Shown piece after piece: positions 44,158 to 55,706 of a DNA stretch of 64,000 nucleotides. The first letter of the stretch is position 1. The number at the start of each line of letters is the position of its first letter. The stretch is from Pinus tabuliformis (Eukaryota; Streptophyta; Pinopsida; Pinales; Pinaceae), in the NCBI GenBank assembly GCA_031772625.1, contig CM062818.1:211413742-211477741 (forward strand), in the 5' to 3' direction. The notes under the pieces are model-generated. The model had not been told where the DNA came from and made no database searches. It saw nothing but the letters and a program-made list of their open reading frames with translations. The position numbers and the translations under genes are program-made.

Positions 44158-45719
44158 GGTTATGTTGTAGCGGCTACAACCACCCTCCAAAATTTTGCCT
44201 TAGCCTGTTTTGGAGCCCCCCTACCAACCTTACGCAACACTTTGTCTTACTTCATCAAGTACGCAAGATTCAATGTTTTCCTCGCATAAAGGCAGCCTGT
44301 CGATCATAGTTCGATCTTTTCTCTTCATAGGCTGCTCACCCGGACTTGGTCCAGTTGCAGGCTGAGCAACTTCCCCTTGAAAATTGCACATTTCTAGAGG
44401 GAAACTAGCCTTCCCTCCAAGAATTGTGCAATCCTCTCTGACAGCCTGCTAGGCTCTAGGATTTGCCCAAAGTTTCCCAGCAGCAAGCTGTTTAGCCCAG
44501 GATTTGTGAAAATCTAGGTAGAAGTCAGCTGCTCTGCCCAGAAATTGTGCAAATCTCCCGGGCAGCCAGCCCAACTCCCAACCAAAAATGCACATTTTTC
44601 TCCAGCAGTCGAGCAGTCTCTTGCACGTGTAGCTGGGTTGACCGGTTCCCTCCAGGACTGAGCAAAACATACTTGCATTCATGGGATGCTTCTCCCAAGG
44701 TAGCATGCAAAGGCATCCCTTGTTTCAGGGATCTATGTTTGGCATTTGGAGGTTACATGCAAGGAGAAATTTCGAAACCTCCCACTAAGTGTCGATTCCC
44801 CTAGATTCGTGGCATGCACGTCACAACCTCGATGTTATCAAAACTCATCAACCAGATGCCACAAAGCCAATTCCTCACATCAACCTTGCAGCTCTGACAT
44901 CCCACATCACATCTAGGAGCGGTCGACACATTCAACTCAACTGTTTTGAGGTAAGCCCACTTCCCATGCCTTGTGCTACATTTCTGTTGCTTTTTGTGTT
45001 TTCTCTTGTGGGAGTACTATTTGCTTGATTTATTTGAACGCTTGTTGTTGTTTACATGTATACTAGCTTGTACTAGCTCTATTTCATTGCTATCTCACTG
45101 TTGTCGCATGCATTAAACTATTTTGCACAAACGTTCACCCAACTGGCGAACTGCCTCACCCACATGCATGTTGATCTGTTTGCTTAATCTTTCATTCATG
45201 TTTTGCATGCATTGTTAATCACTTCTACTATCACTTAGTGTCGCCATGCATTCACTGACTTACTTGCTTTCAGTTTCCTGTCGGCGAGTCGGGCCAACCT
45301 TGGCCTGAGCTCTGCCTTCACCAAGGCTGCATTGCACAATCTGGGGAAGGAAGGCTCATCTCCCTCTCCATATTTTCACATTCTTGCCCAACATTGGCCT
45401 TTAGGACTATTTTGCGCATTTCTGGAGGACAGTGGCTGCTTGGCCCAAGAAATTGTGCAAATTTGTCCCTGGGCTAGCAGTCCTTCCCAGTTGGAATTGC
45501 ACATTGCGCAATCCCAATAGTCAACAGCCAGACTAGACTGTGCATTGCGTAGTTCCAGTAGTCAGTCGGTCTCCCAGTAGCCCAGACTGTGCCTTGAGTA
45601 GTCTTGGCAGTCGGTTTCTCGACCTCCTGACTGAAATTGTGCAATATTAATGATCATTCACCCAGGTATGTTGCAAGTCAATTCTCATGTTCATTTTGGT
45701 TTTTGACTAACAGATTTCT

Positions 45720-46734
45720 TGCTATGAGTGTTCCCATGTCTCTAGGTATCGTAGGTGTTAATTTGCCTCTCAGCAGTACAGGTACAATGGTTGCCAGGAG
45801 AGTAGAGACGAAGACACCATTCAGAGCATGCTTGGGGATGTAGTTGATCTAGTGTCTATGAGCTTGCCTACTCACGAAGACATCAAGTTGTTCGTGGATA
45901 AGGACATAAAACAGAAACATCACAATGAGCAACATCATGAACAGTAGCTGAAGGCAGCATACGGAATGCAGTGAATGCAAGAGGAAGGTTGTTGACAACA
46001 TAGAGGTGGAGAAAAGTTTCAAGATCCAGCAGATCCACTAATAATGAAAGCAACTTTGGAGACTAAGACTATGAAGTGATGGCGCGAAATGAAGATCGCG
46101 CGAAGGAAAAAGATGGAACAAAGAAGGAGTTGCATGTGTTGAAGCAAAAACTTAGGAAGAACATGAAGCTGCACAGACAGTCCAATGAGTTACAACAGGA
46201 ACAAGAACAACAGTGGGCGCAACATGCATTCACAGATGAAACTGCGCCAGTACAAGTTAAGGATCCATCCCAGCAGCTGACCGAGAGTAGACATGGTGAG
46301 CGATGTTGTTGATCACATTCAAGGGATCCAACAACATGCATGTCGTTGAGCGCACACATGCAATCCAACTCACTCAACACACTCACCAAGGCGAAGACAA
46401 GAAGCAAGTCCAACTGGCACTGAACATGTACTTCGACAAGTTGATGTGCATGACCACCAACACACACTTGAAGATCAACACATACATTATGCATTAGTGT
46501 GTTGTCAGTTCAACTGTACCCAAGAAGACCATGCACATGTTAGAAGATGAGTTGAATGAAGGGGTCAAACCAATGCACCGGTTGCAACGGAGGCAAGAGT
46601 TTACTTTAGCAAGATGTCACCATAAGGTACATGTACACCATCACGAACGTCCAAGCTTGGTATCAGCTCACCAGCTTCACCATCACAAGCATGTCAAAGA
46701 GTTGGTCTCACCACAACAGACCGAGTGTCAGTGA
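45720..46734 (+). pseudogene. Element A LTR (U3) ORF, copy 3, broken
   Basis: This is the plus-strand copy of the U3 ORF. Clear pieces are 'SLPTHEDIKLFVDKDIK' (about 45855-45910), a coiled-coil-like frame 46076-46312 ('ELHVLKQKLRKNMKLHRQSN'), and a frame 46303-46734 with a single TAG at 46495. The last part contains 'HQGEDKKQVQLALNMYF' and a His-rich end ('VSAHQLHHHKHVKELVSPQ'). The long second frame with one stop is the best-kept version in the window. Function unknown. Confidence 0.42.
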
Positions 46735-46917
46735 TGTCTTGCAAGGCTTGCTCAAGCCATGTTGTCTCACATGAGCACATGTTCATTATAATTTTAAGTC
46801 ATGTCAAGTGTAAGTCGAGAGTCAACAATTGGATGTAACAGTCATAGAGTAGGTGAAGAGTCATGAGGGTAGTTGAACTGTCACAAAGGGGAATGTCAAG
46901 GGTCACCCCACCATTTG

Positions 46918-46927
46918 CTATAAATAG
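46918..46927 (+). promoter_or_regulatory. TATA box of the solo A LTR
   Basis: CTATAAATAG, identical to the boxes of the two other A LTRs. Confidence 0.72.
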
Positions 46928-47680
46928 TCCCTCATAACTCATTGTATAGGCTTTTGGTCAGCCAAGCTTCTACTAAGACTATTTTGAAGAAGGCTTGGAC
47001 AATATTGTAACGCACCTTGGCTTCTCCACTGCATGGAGCTAGTACATCTATTTGGAGGAGCAGGCGGATGTGGTTGTAACATTCCACTGTTGGGGCTAGT
47101 AGGTTTACATGGATGTATTTTATGATTGTGACTTACACTTCTTTATATAATAAGAGGCAACACATTTTCATGCATATGTTGTTATTGTAGTTGGATTGCT
47201 CTAGTTTCCTTAATGATATATGTTGTTTAACTTACGTACTTGTCTATGAACTGATTCACATGAAATTATATGAATCTTGTTGTTAATGTGTTGATATGTT
47301 GTTAATGCAGTCACCATCCATGTCGATTGCTCTGTCGAACATTAGACAAACCTTTCACTTGAACCTTGCTATAACAACCATCACACTCATCTCAAGATGA
47401 TCCGTGAGTGTTGTATGTGTTATCTTACCTTGTATTATGTGACTTCCGCATCCGAGTGGACTGCTTCGTCGAAAGCTGTGAATGTACTTTGTGTTGTGTG
47501 TTCCTTGCCGAGTTGGGATTGATCCCTTTTGATGAGCGCCAGTATTGCAACAAGGATGCTACAACTCCTAGGCTACCAGCTTTACTTATCAACCCGGGGT
47601 TCGTACAAACTTGGAGGTGACAGTGCTGTATGCACAAGTAAAAGTGATGGTTCTGCCTGTTGTAACTGTTCAACTGGTTA

Positions 47681-49876
47681 GAGACCACTGGGTTCCAAGG
47701 TAGAATTCTATAGAGTTAGAAGAAGCTTGATTCTTTGATGGAAGAAGGGCAAAATATACTCTAAGAGAGTTACTCTACTACAATAATGGAAAAGGCCAAC
47801 ATGTAATGCTAAACCACACCATACCCTAGTTAACCATTTAAGAAGCTATGCTAAGCAGAATTGCTAAATCAACAATAAACAAATGCTACTATCTAAGTTG
47901 CAGAAGTAAAAAGCATCAAACCATACTAATGTGCAAGCAAAGAAACTAAACTAAATTTGTTTTCATTTTTTTGGTTTCTCAGGCAAAATCAAGTATGCAA
48001 ACTAATTGTTCTATGGATGTGACAGGTGGATGGAAGGTGTTTGAGGATGGCTAGAAGGTTTATGGAGTGGTTGGATGGTGTGGAGGGGTCCTAGGAGGAT
48101 TTTTGTGACTTCCTATAGGTTTCCCATCAATTCGGCCTCAAAACAAGCCATTTCAGGAAAACCTACAGGATGTACTAGAAACCTATAGGATGATCCTGTA
48201 GGAATTACAGGAAACCTACAGGATACAACCGAGAGCTAATTGTGAGGTGTTGGAGGTGTTTGGAAGCTTAGGAAAGGTGTGTGATGGGTGGAATGGAGTG
48301 TTAGAAGGTCTAGGAGCACTCAAGAGTCAATATCCAAGATAAGAGATGGCTAGATTCAATCAATGTGTTTAGGGAAATTTCAATGAAAAATGATGAAAAA
48401 CTAGTGAGGGTGATGGTGAAACAAGGGATGGCTAAGGTGGATGAAGTGGAAGGTGACTATTGGTTATGAAGTCTTGGTATCCTCTTGAGGTACCTTCTCT
48501 GCATAATACATGTGTGTCTTCCAAAAAGAATTATGCAACAAGATACATTTTTCATAAACTAGAAAATCATGAATCAACTACCTATATTATGCATGAAGAA
48601 AGTTGTTGAAGGGAATGAAAGCATGAGTGAGATCTTATTTCAAAAATGGATATGGAAAAGGATGACAATGAAATATGCCTTGCAACATTAACTAACTACT
48701 GAATTAAAGACAACAAACTCCAAAGCTCATAAAAGAACTAGAAATCTATGTTTTTGGGGCTGCTGAAGGGTCCCTTCCTCAAGTCATGGTCCCAGAGGGA
48801 GGAAGTGAGGCTGAGACACCTACTGAAAACCTTGTGGTGATCCTTTTTCTCCTTGCTAACCTGCTACTTGAAAGAAGGCACAAATGGAAGCAAATTGTCA
48901 CATAACCAATCTGATCTACACTACTTGTAATGGAAATACATCTACTAAGCAAGCTAACAACTAAGCTATGAATCTACACTAAGCATACATGTACAATAAA
49001 TATGGGCCTTGGCTGCTAGGATTGGGCCCTAACCCAAGAGCTTCAACCCTCTGAGTTAACTCAGTGCTAGCTCAAAACAAAACTCATTCTTATTACCAAA
49101 ACAACAGATTACATCAAAAGAACTGTCACAAGTCTTGCAACTCGAAAAATAGAGTAGAGTTTTACAATAAAAAAATCTGAATCCTACTAAGGTCCTAGGA
49201 ATCTCTACTTATACATAGGAAGTCTCCAAAGACCTCCTTAAAATTATGGAGGCTATGCTCCCAAACTCGAGATAAACTATTGTTTCATCTTTCGCTTGCT
49301 CGACTGCCTTCTAGTCCTCATGATTTGGTTGTTTGCACTCTGAGCTGATGGAGGAATATTCGAATGGAGGCATAGCAAATGAGGAGGATTTACCTCCTAT
49401 AATCCCTCTCCCTTGTCCCATTTGATTTTTGACCTTGGTCTTTGCCAAACTTCCTTGCTTTTCTCCTTTAATCCTACATTAAATGCACATTAGACCACAA
49501 AGAAAAATATCCAACTCTAACTCATCTCATAAACAAAATATAATCAAAAGTATGCAATAAGTTATGAGAATAGTTGGTTTGATTAAGCTAGGAGGTGAAT
49601 TAAGGCCCATATAATTACCCAATGATGAGGCTCATCATCACCCCCTATTGAAGGTGTTGCTCATCCTCTGAGAAGCTTAATCAATATCCATATCCTTCAT
49701 GGCTCTGGTAGCCTCTCTGACATCCCATGCCTCTGCTGTGGTCTCCTCTTCTTATTCATAGAAGCCTGCTTTCTTTTCTACCTCTTCCCACTACCTCTTT
49801 TATTCTTATTCTTTTCTCCCTTCTAGTATCCCTAAGAGTAGTGGTGGATTGAGTTTTAGGCCTATCCAATTGACCT
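47681..49876. other. Non-coding stretch with CCTATAGG-type motifs
   Basis: No gene is seen. 48111-48224 holds five CCTATAGG/CCTACAGG words, including a 21-bp dyad at 48182-48202 (arm CCTATAGGAT, centre G, inverted arm with one mismatch). A minus-strand TATAAGTAG (49205-49213) could be the TATA box of the element that holds YHF-iii. Confidence 0.5.
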
Positions 49877-52111
49877 TCAACCTTTGCATATATTTCTTAT
49901 ACATAGGTTTCCTGTTGAGTGCTTCTTAACCTTTGAGGGGAGTGATATTCTCTTATATTCAGGTGTCAACTGAGGGTCATTTGCAATCAACTTATGGGTA
50001 CTGATGAGGGCCATGGGATTTGATTGTTCAACTCTGATCAAAAGAGGTTCATTTTGCTCTCTTGGCAATATCCTTTTCATCTTTGTAGCCCTTGACTCCT
50101 CATGGTTCATCCATGATGCCAAAACCATTAATTTTAGATATTCTAGCTTGGCATTAGGGTTCCATACATTCATGTCTATGAGGGCCATGTTGTGTAAATA
50201 AAACTCAGCAATTTTGGCCCTATCCTCTAGTGTACTTTGATCACAAAGATCAATAAACTGCTTGTAGTCCTAAAATGGCATGGTTCCCCTCAGTGATAGT
50301 GTCTTAATCTGAAACTGCAACCATTGTTCTTTGAGGTAGAGAGCATAGGATTTAGCTAGCATCCTACACCGAATTGCCTCCAAGGAGAGGCTGGCCATAC
50401 ATGCTAGTTTGTTCTCTCTTTCCTATAGTTGTCCCCTCAGCCATGCATTTTCTGTCTCTAGTTGATTTCTCATTATAGCTTCTCTGTCCCTTAAGCCACT
50501 TAGTTCTCTACCCATTTCTTTGAGTTTCTCCTCCATGTGCCCAATGCCTTCTACCCCATTCGATTTGGCAATCTGCATCCATCAGTGAGTTCTGGCCCTC
50601 TCCTTCTCAAGCTTGAAGAACAATGGGATGCAAAATTTTTTAGGTATGACCCTGCCTCCTTCAATAAACCAATAATAGAAGTCCAGGTTAGGTTGGGGGC
50701 TAGGTTCTTTTGTATGTGGGTCCTCCTCTTTAGATTCTTGCTGCTCCCCTACCTTTCTTTCCAATTTCTACGCCTCCTGTAGATTCAACGGAGTATCCTA
50801 TAGGACTATTTTTTCTTCCTGTAGATTTTGCTGTGGATCTTGTAGGATTGCCTTACCCTTTGAGGAAGTTGATCTAGTAGTAGGCCTCCTTACATAGGTG
50901 ATAGGGGACTTAGGGGAAGGCATTTTGTCTTTTTATGTAGGGGAATCTTCAATCTCAATAGGAATTTTGGTTGATGTTTGTGGCTTCCCCTGTCTTATTC
51001 TTATGCTCTTTCTTGTCCTGAAATATAGTGGGGTCTGCCTCTGCCTTTTTCCTTTTTGCTTGATTAGGGTGCTGAGAGTAGTGAGGGTAGCTGCTGCCTC
51101 TCTCTCAGTGGCCTCTGGAGACACCCTAGGTGAATCCTCCTTGTGTTCTGTCCCCTCTATTTTATTTCCTTCTTCCTCTCTGTCTTTCCTGTCTTCTTCT
51201 TCTTATAGATCTTCATCATCTCTATCAATTTCCTCCTTAATTTCCTCCTCTGTTTCTTCATCATCCTCCTTCTCTTCTCCCTCTTCTTCTTCATCTTCAT
51301 CCTATTCCTCTGTGTCAGTTCCTTCTTCATCCATCTCATCCTCATCTCCTTCTGTATCTTCCTCTTCTTGTTTTACTTCCTCTTCACTGACAATAGGACT
51401 AACATCATGAGTGAGAGCTTTGATGTCATCCTCTACTGGCATTTCTCTGAAAACTAACCATGTTATAGGGGTTTTGAGGTTTTGGAGGGAATCTTCAATG
51501 ATGATCCTAATCAACCCATGGTGAGCTAATTGTTTGGAATTCCCCTCCTTCACTTTGATGCTTGAGTCTATGAGTGATTGAAGCAAGAAAGATGGTATGT
51601 TGAGCCTTTGGTGAGGGGGTGTTTCTACTCCAAATCTTAATTCTTCAAGGTTCTTGAAATGATAGCCATAGACAACACTGTATCTACCCTCATATGAGAT
51701 GTATTTGATTAGTTGGTAGCCTACATCACTCCATGGATATGGCAAACTTTCCATCCTTACTCCATTTTTGTCCTTAGTGGGTTCCTCACCTTCTAAAAAG
51801 AATTTTCTTTTGGAAACCTGGCTATCTCCTTTGTCTTCTTTTCCCCATGGGACTCCTGGGGGAAGTGTGGTGACTGTGTTGATGAGATCAGGGGTGAGAT
51901 CTATAGTGAGGCCCCTTATTACAACAGTGGCATGTATTCTAGTGTGTGGAGTGAGTGAGAGAGCAAATTCTTGAGCCATCTCATCATCATACCCTCTGAA
52001 TTTTTCAAAAAACCCCATCCAATTATGTCTTGTGAAGATTTCAAGCGCTTGGGGGTGTCGTTGGATTCTCACAATGTTTGTGGGCTCTCTCCTATTAAAC
52101 CCTCCTGTCAT
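49877..52111 (-). pseudogene. YHF-iii accessory protein, several stops
   Basis: The start ATG at 52111 gives 'MTGGFNRREPTNIVRIQRHP'. The N-part carries 'EFALSLTPHTRIHATVVIRG', 'LTPDLINTVTTLPPGVPWGK', the signature 'YEGRYSVVYGYHFKNLEEL' and 'AHHGLIRIIIEDSLQNLK', aligning in order with YHF-i and YHF-ii. A very acidic run (Glu/Asp, 51430-51200) follows, then basic and Gln-rich linkers and a C-terminal helical part ('GLRDREAIMRNQLETENAWL'). Stops at about 51302, 51205, 50930, 50818, 50770, 50584 and 50431 break it, yet the frame holds through most of 2.2 kb. It lies downstream of element G pol on the same strand, i.e. in the env position. Function unknown; a nucleic-acid or chromatin role is only a guess. 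Confidence 0.65.
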
Positions 52112-52344
52112 CTTGCTGGTGAATCTTGAGGAGAAAATGAGAGGGTTGAAACAAATTTTCAAATGCAGGAGAAAAACAGAGATGACTGTGTATTTAATTC
52201 CCTTTACACAGTTGCTAAATTCACTCAAATTTAGAGTATCCTTGGTTCATTTACTTGCAAAGGGGAATGTAATTTTAGAGCCTACCTCTTTAGACTAGTT
52301 GTAGTGGCAAACTCCCGTGATATCCCTTCTGAACTCTTCTCTAC

Positions 52345-53455
52345 CAATCCTGTAGATAATCTCTGTGTATCCTGTAGACTGTATCCTGTAGGAATTCCTG
52401 TGCAGTGAACGATGGATCTTTGCTTCCGGTGGGTGGCCTAGGTTATGAGAGCGACTTGAGTGAGGGATTTTCGAGGAGGTGAAATGCATGAATGCATGGG
52501 AATGATGTTTTATTTCCTCTTATGGTGATTCGGGGTGAGGTGGTGTGCTGGCAGCAAAGGTACGTTGCCATTTTTGGACTGTTGGTCCCCACTACCACCT
52601 CATCATTTCCCACTCCTTTTAATCAGCTCCCACCTCGTAGATTTGTAATTTAACCACTTTTTGTCCTAATCCTTCTCTATCTTTGAGTTGACTGCAGCCA
52701 TGTGTGAGAGGACACTCAGTTGTGCATGTGCTGACTGAATGAAGGTGGCCAAGTTAACTGGCCACCTTTTCACTTATAAACCAACTATCTCGTAACCCTT
52801 ACAATTTTTGACTACATGATGCATATGAGAGAGTGAGTGGGATACTTACCTATGGTTTCAATGCTATGTTGTAGTTGTTGAAGACCAGAGGTGCTGCTGT
52901 GTATATTTGTTGCATGCCATTCTTCTTCCTCCTCTTATTGTCTGCTAATGGTTTCTCTATTTTTGTAGGTATCTGTGGTTGAAGATCTGATGTTGCTGCT
53001 TTGGAGCTCCTGGATCATCCTGGTGAAGACTTGTTGCTAGTGTGATTGGCATTCTGTGGGATAGGTTGCTACAGGATTTCCTACAGGATGTCCTATAGCT
53101 GCTTCTCCCTCAAAATTCTTTAATCATTTTTCTTGCTGGGGTTGTGAGGATGGTGACATGGATGGAAAGGAGTGGGAGTGTGGAGAGTAAAGGATACTTA
53201 GGTGATGCTCTTTACTCCTCTCTGTTTCCTTTTTTCTTTGAAGACTGAAAAAAACTGTTGAAACTGATCTATTTTTTTTAATGATGAGTGCAAGGATGAT
53301 GATGGTGGACGAGGTGAGGTGTTATATCATGGAGAGGGTGGATTTTAGGGACCTAAAAAATCCATCATTTGCCTTCAGATTGCTTCTTGTAGGATTTCTG
53401 GGTCACTGTAATTCCTATAGGATCATCCTATAGGTTTTCAGGGGATCCTGTAGAA
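52345..53455. repeat. CCTGTAGG/CCTATAGG motif region upstream of YHF-iii
   Basis: Copies lie near 52349, 52369, 52384 (TCCTGTAGGAATTCCTG), 53069-53099 (three in 31 bp), 53385 and 53412-53450. A perfect 21-bp palindrome is at 53414-53434 (arm CCTATAGGAT, centre C, inverted arm). Its surroundings on the minus strand match 48160-48215 on the plus strand, so the two blocks are inverted repeats 5 kb apart. No gene is seen in 52112-53630. Confidence 0.75.
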
Positions 53456-53630
53456 AACACAGTCTTTGTATAAATCGAAGCAATGGAGTGGAAAAATGAC
53501 AAAAATGATGGAGGGATGCATGGTAAGGAGTGAAAAAATGAATATGTGAGTGGCAGGGGTCTCCTTGGGATCCTCTTTTGCTCCTTAATTGTCCTTCTCA
53601 CCCACCTGCAAATGGAATTTTCATGAAAAA

Positions 53631-53748
<118 letters not shown>

Positions 53749-53755
53749 AAAAACA

Positions 53756-53940
53756 ACTAGGCTACCTCAGAGAGGTTTTCACCCTAGCTATTTGCCCTGG
53801 GTGCCTCAAGGAAGGTTTTCACCCAGGGATATTTTTATTCTCTCTCTCTTCTTCTTTTTTGTCATCACTGGGCCGCCTCAAGAGGTTTTCAACCCAAGGA
53901 TGGGACTCAGGTGCCTCATGGAGGTTTTCACTTGAGTCCT
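53756..53940. repeat. Array of four hairpins: constant core, variable stems
   Basis: Each unit has the core CCTCA-N(2-4)-GAGGTTTTCA or a variant, flanked by unit-specific inverted arms: CTAGG/CCTAG (53757-53787), CCCTGGGTG/CACCCAGGG (53795-53828, perfect 9 bp), TGGG/CCCA with decay (53869-53896), and GGACTCAGGTG/CACTTGAGTCC (53903-53939, 11 bp with one G-T pair). The inner CCTC/GAGG can form a second stem. It lies just past the stop of G pol. Confidence 0.85.
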
Positions 53941-53959
53941 TATTCTTTTTTCTTTTTCC

Positions 53960-55301
53960 TCAGTGATTTGATGAGGGAGGAGCTGGAACTTGCTCCACTA
54001 TCATCATTGTTTTATTGATATCATCAATGAACTCTTGTTTTGATAAAGGTCTCTTGTACATTTTCAATCGGTGTCCATTAACAAGCAAAGGAATGGCTTC
54101 TTCATCTATGGTTCTGATTTGCATTGAACCATTATCATGGCATCTCTCCATAACATAAGGTTTGAGCCATCTTGTCCTTAACTTGCCCTTGAAGTCCTTA
54201 TACCTAGAATCATATAACAATGCCCAATCGCCTTCCTGAAATTGCTTCTCCTTGATATTTTTATCATGCTAGATCTTCCTCTGAAGTTGAATTATGTCTG
54301 TATGTAGGAGAGCTTGCATTCTGAATTCATCCAAACCTGTCATTTGGAACAATCTCTCTTTCTGTGCACTACTGAGATCCAAATATAGTTGGGCTGCCAT
54401 CCTTAATGTATTATATTCAAATTCAATGGACAAAAGGGCCTTTTTCCCATAGACCAACTCATAGGGTGTGAATTTAGTGGTGGTCTTCCATGTGGTATTA
54501 TAGGCCCAGGTGGCCTCAACTAGCCTTTCTGCCTAATCGTTCCTGCTACTACTCACCACCTTGTTTAAGATGCCCTCTAGTGCTCTGTTGGTCACCTCCA
54601 CTTGCCCATTAGCTTGTGGATGATAGGGAGTGGAGGTCCTATGCTTGATCTTGTGATGGTTGAGCAAGTCTTCGATCATATTGGAGGTAAACTGGCTGCC
54701 TTGGTCTATGAACAACTCTCTAGGGTACCCAAATTTGTAGAATACATTCTCCCTTAGGAACTGAGCCACCTTCTCTTTTGTTGTTGCCTTAATTCCCTTG
54801 GTTTCAGCCCACTTAGTCAAATAATCAGCATATAATAATGTACTATTTTTGCTTTGAAGGAGGGTCAATAGGCCCAATGAAGTCCATGCCCAACTTGTTA
54901 AATGGCTCGAAAGTCACTTGAGGCTACAGAGGTATTTCATCTCTTGGAGTAGGCCTTCCCATCCTCTGGCACCGATCACACTGACTAGTGTATTTTTTCA
55001 CATCATGATGAAGAGTGTGCCAATAATAGCCTGCTTGTAACACTTTGAATGTTGTCCTCTATGCTGCAAAGACTTCCTCTTCCCTGACACACCTTCTCAA
55101 GATTTGATCTGGGCCAAGTTTGAAAAGATTGCCCCCAATCCAAGTGAAGGGGGTGCTTTTCCTGACTATCTTGCTCTTTTCTTTGGAGGACAAGTTTGGT
55201 GGGAACTGTGTTGATACCAAATAGTTTGCTATATCAGTAAACCATGGAGAGAGAACTAAAATAGCAAATAAGTGCTCATCCGGTAACTGGTCATCCACCA
55301 T
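53960..55301 (-). pseudogene. pol: Element G integrase
   Basis: The N-terminal zinc-finger region reads 'GYYWHTLHHDVKKYTSQCDR' with 'CQRMGRPTPRDE', so H-H-C-C is largely kept. The core has 'LGMDFIGPIDPPSKQK' (first Asp), then a frameshift, 'ELFIDQGSQFTSNMIEDL' (second Asp) and 'QANGQVEVTNRALEGILNKV' (Glu), so D-D-E can be read. 'TPYELVYGKKALLSIEFE' and the C-terminal 'DWALLYDSRYKDFKGKL' and 'VNGHRLKMYKRPLS' follow. Stops lie at about 54533 and 54269. It ends at 53960, 20 bases from the hairpin array. Confidence 0.88.
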
Positions 55302-55706
55302 TCCTTCTTCACCTATAGGAAAATTTACCCTAAATAAAAAGTATGCAACAACATTTTCCTTAATAGGCTTATCAACAATGGTTAGATCAAACTACTGTAA
55401 TAAAAGTAACCATATTATAATTCTAGAATTCACATCCAGTTTTTTCATTAAATATTTGATTGTAGCATGCTCAGTATGCACAAACGTTTGGTAGCCTGTA
55501 ATGTAATGCTTGAATTTTTTTAGTGAATGCACAATAACCAGGAGTTCCTTTTCGGTCGCTGTATAATTTAGTTCAGCCTTTGATAAGTTCTTACTAATAA
55601 AATAGATAGCATAAGGAAGTTTCTCATCTATCCGACCTAAGGCTACTCCTATGGCTTTGTGTGAGGAATCAACATGAATATGAAAGGGGAGGGCCCAGTT
55701 TGGGCC
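55302..55706 (-). pseudogene. pol: Element G RNase H (decayed)
   Basis: With several frameshifts and stops one reads 'KAIGVALGRIDEKLPYAIYF', 'KALHYRLPNVCAY'-like noise in one frame and 'HTEHATIKYLMKKLDVNSRI' in another. The last block normally carries catalytic T-D-H; here it is T-E-H. It ends 'DKPIKENVVAYFLFRVNFPI' before the INT linker. Confidence 0.75.

Larger units (their letters stand above)
44163..47675 (+). repeat. Solo LTR of element A family (3.51 kb), TSD GGTTA
   Basis: It starts TGTTGTAGCGGCTACAAC at 44163 and is collinear, in plus orientation, with both A LTRs through the TATA box at 46918. The last ~550 bp are strongly diverged, yet total length fits the A LTRs. GGTTA precedes it (44158-44162) and GGTTA follows the candidate end CAACT (47676-47680; CAACA expected). 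No internal A sequence borders either side. It is thus a solo LTR left by recombination between the LTRs of a former full element. Confidence 0.78.

Noticed and set aside
50898..51410. Plus-strand ORF of 170 codons, extremely Ser-rich
   Set aside because: It is the reverse complement of the acidic Glu/Asp run of YHF-iii (GAA/GAT runs read as TTC/TCC). It is a shadow with no family pattern.
53756..53940. Hairpin array as a group of transcription terminators or tRNA-like structures
   Set aside because: No bacterial context, no T-run after each stem, and no cloverleaf or A/B-box pattern.
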